Below, one piece after another: positions 52,401 to 61,575 of a stretch of DNA of 64,000 nt. The notes under the pieces are model-generated. The model saw only the letters and a program-made list of their open reading frames with translations, was not told the origin of the DNA and did not search any database. Each line of letters begins with the position of its first letter. Positions within the stretch are counted from its first letter, which is position 1. The DNA is from Pithys albifrons albifrons (Eukaryota; Chordata; Aves; Passeriformes; Thamnophilidae), in NCBI RefSeq assembly GCF_047495875.1, contig NC_092461.1:91518431-91582430 (forward strand), read 5' to 3'. The translations under genes and the position numbers were made by a program.

Positions 52401-55400
52401 CCATTTTGCGTCAGCTTTGCAAATCTATACCATATGACTGGCTACTAAAAGTCAGTGGCCAACCAGAGCGCAAGGATTTGTAGCTTCTAAAGTTATTGTG
52501 AAACTATGGAGGGAGGGAGTGGGTCAGTATTTATACAAGTGAGAGGCACAATCTGAATTCAGGAAATTGTTTAAATATAAATAAATCTGTACAATTATGG
52601 ATCCATGCCTCTACTGTATCCCACACATTGTTCAGACAAGAATTTACTTTAGCTTAGTGCGTAACTCCTTTCTCCAGTTTTAAAAAACAATTAGGACAGT
52701 TTTCAAAAAGCAAACATTTACTATTCTTGTGAAAGCGTACATCCAAGTGCAAATCTTTACATCTGTACAATTATTACAAGATGCACAAACTGATTTTATG
52801 AGAGCAATTCAAGCATCATTCAGAAGCAGTAGTTAAACATCAAGTTTTGCAAAATTTCACAAAAAAGAGGCTCTAAATCAAAGTCTTTTTTCAAGTTGTA
52901 GAACTTTGGCATGACGTTTCCCTTAGTTTTCTCCTGGTTCATAGGAAAAAAAAAATCTTCTAATGCACTTTCTCCAGCCTTTACAACCTGTAAGAGATCT
53001 TTCCCAATATTACTGAGACTTCTTACCTGCTATTCCTCCTGTTTTGTTACTCCTACCAAGTTCCACCAACAATGACTTTTCAAATAATTTCTCTTGTTCA
53101 TCCACCCTTCCCCTACCCAACCATCTCCACTAATAATAGACCCAATGTCTGAATGATCACAGCCAAGAACAATCATTTAAATCCCCAATTACCCATTTTC
53201 TAGCTTTTCCCCCACCACTGACTGAGGAAATTCAAATGAAATTACAACATATTGCAGATGGCTGAACTGGTTATTTCTACCTTTCTTTATTTTTGTAGAA
53301 CTTTTTCCACAACTAAGCACTAGCACTTAATTAAGCACATCATGCACTTTCTACATACCAAATTTACTACAAGAGACCAACCAACTTACCCAAGCATATT
53401 TCTGTAAACAAATTACTGAGAATGCATAGAATACCAAATCACTTTGACACACAGAAATAAATGAGCCAGTGTGATAGTAACCAGTGCCCCTCACACAAAG
53501 AATGACCACACTGCCTCTCCTCACATAGGAGGAGTTAGGGGATTAGTCTTTCTCCAAATCAGCTTGGGGGAATGGGAAATGGAAAGCAGTCACCACTCCT
53601 TTGTGACTACTTGTTGCTCTATGGCTCTAAAAGCCTTAAGAATAATAAAGAAGAGAAGAAACACCTCAGACTCACGTCTTCTTCCCAGTGCAAAAGTCTT
53701 TACTTTGCCACAAAAGACCGAGCAAGTTGCAGACCTAATAAATGGAGGAGGAAAGATCTACTCGCTAGTAGGAAAGGCCGTCGTGAGTAAAGGCATGTGG
53801 AAATCTCACCATTCATGAGTAGTTCTGTCTCTGTTACATGCCAGATCTCAGAACAGAACTCATTTCTGGTTTTGATTCATGGCTGAAGTCAGTTCTGAAC
53901 GGCCAAGTCAGTAGAAGAGTATATAATGAAAGCCAAATGTAAAAAAAATTTAGAAAAAGGCTGAATGTAGGAAAGTAAAAAACACACATGCTTTAGACAT
54001 CAACGGGTTTCATTAGCACTTCTCCCACAAGGCAATCAGATTGGAAAAAAGGTAAATATAAGTGTCATTAAACCCCTAAAAAGCTAACATGAAATCACTT
54101 CTTAATTTTAATACATAAACAAAAAAAAATTAGTCAATTGAGGATATGTGAAGCAGGAAAGTCCACAACTGGCCTAGTGTGGAAGGAAAGAGACCCAAAA
54201 CAGAGACTGGAAACTCTAGAGTTACGAGGCAGAAGAGAGAGTAGACTGAAAAGAAGAACAGAAAGCAGAGAAATTGAGAAGGGCATTTTAAAGTGTGACC
54301 ACAAACATAAGCTGAAGGCTGACATTAACAAACCACATTATCTTGTGCTCGTCTGCCTACAACATCCCACTCTATCCCCTTTTTGCTTCTCATTAAATGA
54401 AAAACAAGGGAACAAGGAAAACAAGGCCAATTAAAACTTTTTTAGAACATGGAACCTTTGCACACAGTATTACTGCAATCATATTCAAGAACTCTACCAA
54501 GCCACACTTTTTAGTAACTCGAATACCAAACTAGATTTTAATACAATCATGAGCATTGTTATATTCCATCCAAACATGTTTTTCTTAACTTCATTTTCTT
54601 CACTTCAACAAATGAAACATTTCTGGAAAAGAAGCAACAAGAATTTGCTCAAGATAAAAGTCAGCAAATCTGCTCCTAGACATATATCACAGAAGGAATA
54701 GAATGCTTTTCTTTTTCAGATTAAAAAAGTGTATCTGACTCATTGAATTCTGTAAAACAAACTGGAATGTCTTCACATAAGTATCCCAGTCTACCTGAAG
54801 TTAGATAGCAAAACTTTGGAAAGAATAGTTATTTAATTTTTTTTAACAAATAATAAAATAAAAACAACAAAAAATCCTCACCACACTTCATCTGAGATAC
54901 TCAAAGAATGTATAATATCATCACACCAATATCTGATTTTCTTGTGATCAAACGTTACTGCAAAATATATTTTTACTCTTTACCATTTGTAATGACAGAA
55001 ACACAATCAATCAGCCTGATCACAAGCAGCACCACTGTAAAGGACATTTACTCCCAGTAAACTTCAGTAAATTAAGAGGAGACAGCTATAAAGGAGACAA
55101 GCTTTTTGCTGCATTACCATACACTAAAAAGCCATTATGACTTTGTGTCATACTCATCTTTCTCTGCTTTCCCCTAAGCTCCATCTTTGTTTGGTTTGTC
55201 TTCAATTCAAAGAAGTCACTATACCAGTAGAATTACTGTCTACGAATGTGAACTGAAAGAGATGCTACGTTTGTGGTTTGGGGTGAGCCCTGCCAAGATC
55301 ACCTCTAAATTACCACCTTTTTCACCCTCCTTAATTCAAGGCCTTGGGACCCAGCATTGAGAAGTGACACGGTATTAAAGGCAGCTTTTCTCGGTCCACT

Positions 55401-57824
55401 GTCAAGTGTTCCAACTCTAGACTTTCCGCAGGCATAGAGTTCACTGCACACCCAAGTGCTTTTGCCTTCAAAAACCTTAAAAGCAGCCAACTAGTAAAGC
55501 ACCTGAACCTTGTGGGAGACCTTTAGACAACAAATGGCACAAGGCCAAATAACAAAAAGCTTGAGATGAGTTTAAGGAAAGCTTGCTAACAGTGTTTTTG
55601 GGCAAGCACATCTAAAGATCCCATTTTGTCCACTAGTGGCACTGTAAGAATAGATCTCAGCAATGTTCTCTTTGAAATATCACAGAGCAGAGATATCAAG
55701 TCAGCTTTTCCTGGAAGGAGTGCTCCACTCAACTCCACCATTTTCAGAAAGTAGGTTAGTGTGCAGCGTTGTTCATAACTAGATTCTTTCATCTTTTTCA
55801 TTCACCTCTAGAAAGCTGCCAAAGGCTTGGAATTCATACTTCAGGGATGACTAGGTAAAGACACCATCTATCCCACTGATGATGTCACAGGAAATCTACC
55901 CTATTGCAACGGTGGAAAACATCAGAGGGAATCTGCCACAGAAAACTGAGCTGTTCCTAGTTTCAGCTCATCTGTGCAGCCCTGTGTCCAGCTTAGGAAA
56001 ATTCTCCTCCTTACAAATACATCAACTGCAGAACCACTGAGTTTCTCTCTATGAATGCAATTAGTGAATTAACCATTTTCTTTGAGAACTGAAGCTGATA
56101 TCATCAGAGATGATGGTAGAAGGTTGACATCGTCTCTGCATGATGTTCCAACAGACCATGTACCTCAGGGAAGGGTATACATCAAAAAAACTCTGAGATT
56201 TAAAAATGTTTCAACTTTTGCAAGAAATTACTATGTCAAATACACCCTAGAAAGAGGACTAGCAATTAGAAGTCACAAGTATCACTATTCAACACACTGC
56301 TAGTTGCAAAATACTTTATCTACACAAAGAATTAATTTGTTTACTCTACCAGGGCTAGAAAACACATACAAAACTCCCCAGGTGAACAGAACTCAGTGGA
56401 AGCCCTGAGTCACTGAAATGGCTAATTCTCTTAGTGGGAGAAATTGCTTTTCTAAACTCCACTGATACAAAAGCACAAGACAAGAAAAATGCAACCTAGT
56501 ACTTTGCAACTTATAATTTCAGCAAACTAATCAAGTTTTAGATGTTGACCTACAAAACGAAACACAAAAAGACTATGCACTACAAAACAATTAAAATGGC
56601 TTGATTTCCTGAACCCCCAAGCATAGAAGAGTCATATTAAGTAGATCTGCTATTTACATTTTCTTTGTTACTGCTTTGCAAAGACTCTCTGAAATAAACA
56701 CACACTGGGGTGCAAGCAACAAGGGGCATGAGACAGACTGTGATGCTCCCGTACCCAAAAAGCTTGTAATAAAAACCAGGTAAATGTTTAATTATCATGC
56801 TGTTTACTAACAGTTTAAGTATTAGAATTGGATTTTTTCCCCATAATTGCTTTTTCAATAGGTTGTTCAGCTCTGCCTGTCTTTGAACCCAGCCCTACAC
56901 ACTTAGGATGTAACCGAGATACCCAAACAGGAAGGCCAAACACGCTGCCCATGCCCATGCTCTCACCCAGGGAAGGTTACCTGGCACACAGCCCTGCTGG
57001 GAACACACACAGAGGTGCTACCAACCAGACTGACCTGCAGATTTGTCTACCCACCCTAAATCACAGGCTTCCCATATACTCACAAGAAAGTTGTCCCAAT
57101 GCCTAAAGCAACAGGCAGGTATCTTCTTTCAAATACTACTGCAACAGGTAAATGTATTATTGCCATATAATGCTGCCAGCATAGACTGGCAGAGACAACC
57201 AAGTCCAAACCTTCCTCAGCAAGACAGAGTGCAGGAATCCTCCCTAGGGCGCCTCAGGCAATATTAGTGCAGTCCATCCAGCTGCTTATCCAACATCAGC
57301 TCAAGAGCTGTGGGGGCGGGAACTCTGGCAGAGGAAAGGCAGCAAATCGCTGGGGGAAAGTTGCATCTTCAGCCAGCACAGCTGCTTGCAAAATGAGCTC
57401 TCTTGCTACACTCCTAGCCCTGAAGGGTCCAGTGCACAGAGACCAGCACCACAGCCACTTCCACACAGCAGACCACCAGCTGGAGCGCTTGCCTAGACTG
57501 TGAGAAGCTGACATCCACTTCCTCCCTGGACACAAAGAGATCCAAAAAAACTATTGGCTACCTTGTGGGAGACGGCTGCAGCCAAGCCTATGAGACACCC
57601 ATGGTATAGCAGGGAATAGACCACCTGTAACAACCAGCTAAAATATACACAGATTCCTTGTAGCCCTGCCTGGGATCTGAGACTAAAAGGAGTACAGCAA
57701 CATCACCAAAGTTACCACTTCTGCTGTGCATCCCCCTCTCGGCTGCACATGGACTCGGGCCGACTGCAGAGCAACTACTGAGTCACTAACTCACAGGCAA
57801 CACTTAAACACACGGTGATTTATG
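52401..57824. other. Intergenic or intronic DNA, unassigned
   Basis: AT-rich from 52.4 to 56.8 kb with no recognised gene or repeat. 57.0-57.5 kb becomes gradually GC-richer (GGGGGCGGGAACTC at 57312) on the approach to the CpG island and could be part of an extended promoter region. The frame at 53471-53818 (115 residues) has no recognised domain. Confidence 0.5.
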
Positions 57825-58229
57825 CACCTACAAAGACAGGCTGAGAAAGCTGTTCAGCGCGGAGAAGAGAATACTGCGTGGAGATCTCACAGTAACCTCC
57901 CGATGTCCCAAGGGGACTACAGAGAAGCCAGAGATGGACTCATTGAGAGCTGTAGCGAGAGGACAAGGAGTAATGGGTGCAAGCTGAAAGAGGGGAAATA
58001 CAGGTTACAGATTAGAAAGAAATCCTTTGCTGTGAGGGCAGCAAGACACTGGAACAGGTTGTTCAGAGAAGATGTGGATGCCTCATCCCTGCAAGTGTTC
58101 AAAGCCAGACTGGTTGGGGCTCAGAGCAATCTGGCCTGATAGAAGGTGTCACTGCCCATGGCAGGGGTTTTGGGATTAGGTGATCTTTAGGGTCCCTTCC
58201 AACCGGTTACCATTCCACGATTCTGTGAC
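57825..58229 (+). mobile_element. CR1 LINE, 5'-truncated, plus strand
   Basis: It includes the C-terminal ORF2 region, where an open frame at 57822-58139 encodes FAVRAARHWNRLFREDV near its end and then a short TGA. The 3' UTR ends AGGGTCCCTTCCAACCGG and CCACGATTCTGTGACTC at 58229. The 105-residue frame is a LINE fragment, not a gene. The element ends exactly where the CpG island begins. Confidence 0.95.
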
Positions 58230-58447
58230 TCAGAGCACACGGCTGCGAGCTGCCGCCGCTCAGGACGCGCTGTGCCGCGGGGCAAAGGCACAGTCAGCAT
58301 CACCTGCTCCCCAACACGCAGTTCGGCCCTCCCAGGAGGGGTGAGCTGCGCGCCCGGAGCCCCCCGAGGCCGCCAGGACCTGCTGTTCCCGCGGGAAGCG
58401 GCCCCGGGAACGGCCGCGCGCGCCGCTGGCACCGGCCGCCGGAAGGG

Positions 58448-58456
58448 TATTTATAG
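58448..58456. promoter_or_regulatory. TATA-like box TATTTATAG (TATAAATA on minus)
   Basis: The minus strand reads CTATAAATA, close to a consensus TATA box. The CRE lies about 20 bp upstream for minus-strand transcription, a common spacing. Confidence 0.6.
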
Positions 58457-58474
58457 CTTGGCCCGGATACGCGC

Positions 58475-58482
58475 TGACGTCA
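58475..58482. promoter_or_regulatory. Perfect palindromic CRE, TGACGTCA
   Basis: An exact CREB/ATF consensus within the CpG island, between the two TATA-like boxes. Confidence 0.8.
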
Positions 58483-58500
58483 CGGAGCGCACCGCCCCCG

Positions 58501-58507
58501 TGCGTCA
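58501..58507. promoter_or_regulatory. CRE/AP-1-like site, TGCGTCA
   Basis: A seven-base ATF/AP-1-like element 26 bp from the perfect CRE. A further ACGTAA motif at 58519-58524 is a weaker candidate. Confidence 0.5.
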
Positions 58508-58556
58508 GCGTAAGGCGCACGTAATGGGAACGTGACACACGCACGGCGCGCGGGGG

Positions 58557-58566
58557 CTATTTATAG
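58557..58566. promoter_or_regulatory. CTATTTATAG: TATA box and/or MEF2-type site
   Basis: It is embedded in GGCTATTTATAGCC (58556-58568 region). It fits the MEF2 consensus CTA(A/T)4TAG as well as a TATA box. For plus-strand transcription it would place a start near 58585-58595, just before an A/G-rich stretch with A15 (58606-58620). Confidence 0.55.
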
Positions 58567-58770
58567 CCGGGAGAAGGCGGAGAGGGGAAAGGGAAAAAAA
58601 TTACCAAAAAAAAAAAAAAATAAGGAAAAGGAAAGGGGCTCCTGTTCGCCGTCCGCCCGCGGAGGGACGGGGGCGGGGGGAGGGCGCGGGCGCCGTCAGG
58701 TGACGGGCCCGGGCGGGGGGAGCCGCGCGTGACGGGGGCGGGAGGCGGCGGCGCGTGGGGGATTCCCCAT

Positions 58771-58830
58771 CCTCCTCCTCCTCCTCCTCCTCCTCCTCCT
58801 CCTCCTCCTCCTCCTCCTCCTCCTCCTCCC
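58771..58830. repeat. (CCT)20 trinucleotide tract; (AGG)20 on minus
   Basis: Sixty bases of uninterrupted CCT units inside the CpG island. The frames through it give runs of Ser, Glu, Gly or Arg that do not represent a protein. The purine strand can fold into G-quadruplex forms and the duplex into triplex. Confidence 0.97.
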
Positions 58831-59214
58831 TCCGCCGCGACCCGCCGGGAAAACCCACCCCGCGGAAAATAAATAGCGTGAAAGAGCCGGTGCTCGGGTT
58901 TCCGGGAAGCGGAGCCGCTCCCGCCCGAGCCTGGCGGGGCCGCTCCGCCGCCGCCGCTGCTGCCGCAGCCGGCATGGGACGAGCGGCGGGGCCCGGCAGC
59001 CCCGCGGCAGCTCCAGAACGCCTCCCACCGCCGCGTCCCCGCGGGGAGGGAGCGGGACTGCCGAGGGGCCACGGACCCCCCGTGGGGAGGGTGCTGAGGG
59101 GGTGCCGTGCTGGGGACGAGAGTGCCCCGGAGCGGGGGTGCAGACAGCCCCGACTCTCGTTGCAGCTTCCCGAAGTTGCCAAGAGGCTTCTCGGAGTTTG
59201 TCCCTACCCCGAGA

Positions 59215-59353
59215 ACAGACCAGAGGGGTCTGGAGCACCTCTCTTGGGAGGAGAGAGTGCGGGAGCTGGGCCTGTTTAGTCCGGAGAGGACTGAGCGGGG
59301 ATCTCGTCAGTGCACTTAAGCATCTCCCAGGCGGGTGGCAGGAGGATGGTGTC
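59215..59353 (+). mobile_element. CR1 fragment (ORF2 C-terminal part), plus strand
   Basis: GGAGCACCTCTCTTGGGAGG, GGAGCTGGGCCTGTTTAGTC and GGCAGGAGGATGGTGTCAG follow the CR1 ORF2 C-terminal region. Neither a 5' nor a 3' end of the element is present; it is an isolated piece at the right edge of the CpG island. Confidence 0.85.
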
Positions 59354-59882
59354 AGAATACAACTATTATTGGGACACATTTTCAGGTTCTAGCACGTTTG
59401 TTGGTAATGAATAGTGATGTAATAGACAAGGGATGCTCTCCAATATCCCTTCATTAAAAAAGGATTTCCATTTTTATTTGTTATACTTTACTAGAAATTC
59501 TTCTTATTTCTTAAATATTCATTATTCAGTCTCGCAGTATGGTAGAAATGGAAGATTTTTCAACACAACTTTGTCTTCTACACTGGAGAAACAAGTAAGG
59601 CTTTTCTACTCTGAAAACCAGCTTTTTCTTAAAACTTGTCTGACAAATGGCCAACTAGCAGTAAATCCAATATTTGAACTTGTAATAGAGTGTTGTGTCC
59701 TATCAGCCACCTCCACGGGAGATTTTTCCTTTGTGCCTTTATGCCTTTTTAGAATTGGGATAGGTAAGACTAAACTTTTTTTTAAAACTTGCTTGAAGTT
59801 ATTGGTTATGTAAAGATGGTTTTCTTTGGATTATGGTATAATTTTCATCTAATGGTGTGCAAATGAAGAATAAGGCAGCATG
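59354..59882. other. AT-rich DNA, unassigned
   Basis: No feature recognised. The plus-strand frame of 126 residues at 59433-59813 is AT-driven, F/L/S-rich and matches no family I know. Confidence 0.5.
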
Positions 59883-59895
59883 TGTTTAGTGAGTA
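59883..59895. repeat. SINE target-site duplication, left copy (13 bp)
   Basis: TGTTTAGTGAGTA, identical to 60253-60265. Confidence 0.92.
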
Positions 59896-60081
59896 TGTGG
59901 CCAAACTTCGCGCATGAAGATTTGGGCAGGGCTTTCCCCAGGTGCGTGTGCCCTTCCAGCCTGTGCAGTGGATTTTTAGGTGAGGCTCAGCGTGCGCAGA
60001 ACTGACCCCACCGTTTCAGTCCCAAGGTCCATCTGCCACGGCCGAGCGAGCTTGGACAGTGACAGTGAAGTCCTCGGGACT

Positions 60082-60145
60082 GTCACAGCAGCCGGTACTA
60101 ACCGGGGCTGACCCTGCTGAGCATCCGAAGTCTGATGGAATCGGA
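60082..60145 (-). other. 5S rRNA-like segment within the SINE
   Basis: The minus strand reads CCGAT...CAGACTTCGGATGCTCAGCAGGGTC, then CCCCGGTTAGTAC, then CCGGCTGCTGT. These match successive 5S rRNA blocks, including the A-box and intermediate-element region, with the box C region apparently deleted between GTTAGTAC and the terminal GGTGCTGT-like end. It is not a functional 5S gene. Confidence 0.75.
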
Positions 60146-60174
60146 TGGCAGGGAGGCATTGAACTGCCCGGTAC

Positions 60175-60250
60175 GGTCTCCACTGAGACTCGAACTCACG
60201 ACCTTGTGATCAGAGTCCGGAGTGCTCTCCATTACACCACGGGACCGCCC
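60175..60250 (-). other. tRNA-like head of the SINE (Gln-like)
   Basis: The minus strand has an A box TGGTGTAATGG (60229-60239), an anticodon-arm region GGACTCTGAT, and a B box containing GTTCGAGTC (60186-60194), at normal spacing. The order and much of the sequence resemble tRNA-Gln(CTG), but the 3' side of the anticodon stem no longer pairs, so it is not a working tRNA. Confidence 0.8.
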
Positions 60251-60252
60251 AT

Positions 60253-60265
60253 TGTTTAGTGAGTA
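60253..60265. repeat. SINE target-site duplication, right copy (13 bp)
   Basis: TGTTTAGTGAGTA, identical to 59883-59895. Confidence 0.92.
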
Positions 60266-60335
60266 CTGTTCAAAAATTCTGTCACATAGAAATGAGTCTC
60301 AGATTAAAAATAATTCCCACCATAACAAATGTCGG

Positions 60336-60610
60336 CCACAAACTAACGCCACAGGTTCCACCTCAACATGAGGGAGAGCTTCTTTACGCTGAGGGTGGAG
60401 GCGCAATGGCCATAAACCAAAACACAAGAAGTTCCACCCCAACATGAGGAAGAGCTTCCTTATGCTGAGGGCGGCAGAGCAGTGAACAGCTGCCCAGGGA
60501 GGCCGCGGAGTCTCCCTGTCTGGAGACATTCCAACCCCCCTCCGGACGCGTTCCTGCGCACCCTGCCCTGGTTGCCCCTGCCTTGACGGGGGGGTTGGCC
60601 TCGCTGATGT
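60336..60610 (+). mobile_element. CR1 3' fragment with internal tandem duplication, plus strand
   Basis: GTTCCACCTCAACATGAGG, GCTGCCCAGGGAGGCCGCGG, GGAGACATTCCAACCCCCC and CCCTGCCTTGACGGGGGGGT follow the CR1 C-terminal ORF2 and 3' end. The segment at about 60336-60410 is repeated at about 60411-60486. The copy is unusually CpG-rich and runs straight into the second CpG island; its terminal 8-mer tail is not seen. Confidence 0.85.
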
Positions 60611-61000
60611 CCCGGCCGTGCCTCCCCGGCCGGGAGCGCCGCGGGTGTCCCGGGAAGCGCCGCGGGTTCACCTGCGGGCGCCGCCGCCGCCGTCACGCGC
60701 CGCTCAGCCGGGCGCGCGCGTCACGGGACCGGGCGCGCGTGCCGTGCCGCCGTCACCTGCCGCGCGCGCGGGGACGCGGCGGGAGAGAAGGGGGAGCCCC
60801 CGGGAACGCGGGAAGCGGAGCGGCCTCCCCGGGAGCGTGGGGGGAAAGAACAGGGACAGCGAACATTCCCGGCCGGCGCGTCCTGCGGCCGCTCTGCCTG
60901 AGCCCTGCCGGCGCTGCCCCGCTCGGCAAAGGGCGGCGTGCGGATGGATGGGATGCGTCCGGGGAAGCGGCTCCGCCGGCGCGGTTTGAAAACAATAAAT
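60611..61000. promoter_or_regulatory. Second CpG island, function unknown
   Basis: Very GC- and CpG-rich, with runs of GCGCGC and three CGTCA half-CREs (60691-60695, 60719-60723, 60751-60755). It ends abruptly at an AATAAATAAATA stretch (about 60993-61004). No TATA box or coding exon is evident. It may be an alternative promoter or first exon of the same locus as the island at 58.2-59.2 kb, or a GC-rich block grown from CR1. Confidence 0.55.
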
Positions 61001-61130
61001 AAATAGGAACACAGCGCGTGAGCAGAAGTGAGATATTAACGAGGCTTAACGGAGAGCGGTGGTGTGACACAGAACCTGCAGGTAGCGTGGGACCCTCCAG
61101 AAAAGTTTGTAACACGGAGAAGTGATTAAA

Positions 61131-61575
61131 GAGCCAGTTGGACAGCCAGAAAGGGACTGGAACATAAGTCCTATGGGGAGAGGCTGAGGGAGCTGGGGTT
61201 GTTTAGCCTGGAGAAGAGGAGGCTCAGAGGTGACCTCATCACTGTCTAGAACTACCTGAAGGGAAGTTCTAGCCAGATGGGGGTTGGTCTCTTCTCCCAG
61301 GCACTCAGCAATAGGACAAGGGGGCACGGGCTCAAGCTCTGCCAGGGGAAATTTAAATTGGATATCCAAAAAAATTTCTTTCCAGAAAGAGTAATCAGGC
61401 ATTGGAATGGGCTGCCCAGAGAGGAGGTGGATTCACCATCCCTGGAGGTTTTTAAACAGATTGGAGTGGTGCTGAGTGCCATGATCTGGTAAATGGACTG
61501 GAGTTGGACCAAGGGTTGGACTTGATGATCTCGGAGTTCTTTTCCAACCCAATCGATTCTATGATTCTATGAAAA
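61131..61575 (+). mobile_element. CR1 LINE, 5'-truncated, with intact 3' tail, plus strand
   Basis: GGAGAGGCTGAGGGAGCTGG, GTTTAGCCTGGAGAAGAGG, CTCAAGCTCTGCCAGGGG and GGAATGGGCTGCCCAGAG trace the ORF2 end. The 3' UTR reads AAGGGTTGGACTTGATGATC and ends with GATTCTATGATTCTATGA (about 61554-61571), the diagnostic CR1 3' tail. The subfamily has the shorter 3' UTR seen in younger avian CR1 groups. The frame at 61277-61492 is a LINE remnant. Confidence 0.95.

Larger units (their letters stand above)
58230..59200. promoter_or_regulatory. CpG island with TATA boxes and CRE sites (candidate promoter)
   Basis: It is sharply GC- and CpG-rich against AT-rich surroundings. It contains two TATTTATAG boxes, a perfect CRE, TGCGTCA, further TGACG half-sites (58694-58698 reversed, 58701-58705, 58730-58734), GC boxes (GGGGCGGGG near 58670, 58710 and 58732) and a (CCT)20 tract. 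CRE plus TATA is typical of cAMP/calcium-inducible vertebrate promoters such as immediate-early genes. Direction is uncertain: TATAAATA reads on the minus strand at 58448-58456 and 58557-58566, and TATTTATA reads on the plus strand. No coding exon was identified in either direction, so the gene it serves is unknown. Confidence 0.75.
59896..60252 (-). mobile_element. Full-length tRNA/5S-rRNA composite SINE-like element
   Basis: A 357-bp insertion bounded by perfect 13-bp direct repeats. On the minus strand it begins GGGCGGTCCCGTGGTGTAATGG and has a tRNA-like head with A box and B box (RNA polymerase III promoter). A segment that follows 5S rRNA comes next, then an unassigned body and a 3' end with the small inverted repeat CTTC...GAAG (59906-59919 on plus). 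There is no poly-A tail, so an L1-type machinery is unlikely; a CR1- or RTE-type LINE partner is more plausible. I do not recognise the family name. Avian tRNA-derived SINEs linked to RTE elements are known from some bird lineages, and this could belong to one of them. Confidence 0.85.

Noticed and set aside
57822..58139. 105-residue plus-strand frame upstream of the CpG island
   Set aside because: It is the C-terminal part of CR1 ORF2, not a host gene.
58557..59379. Long overlapping frames on both strands in the CpG island (up to 227 residues), including an ATG at 58973 in a fair start context
   Set aside because: They are Gly/Arg/Pro/Ser-rich because of GC content and the (CCT)20 tract. 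The plus frame runs into CR1 sequence, and no domain or clear splice structure supports them.
59433..59813. 126-residue plus-strand frame
   Set aside because: AT-rich composition, no family resemblance, no neighbouring exon, and bounded by retroelements.
60082..60145. A 5S rRNA gene
   Set aside because: Only part of 5S is present, with box C missing, inside the SINE.
60175..60250. A functional tRNA-Gln gene
   Set aside because: The anticodon stem does not pair and the sequence is embedded in a SINE with target duplications.
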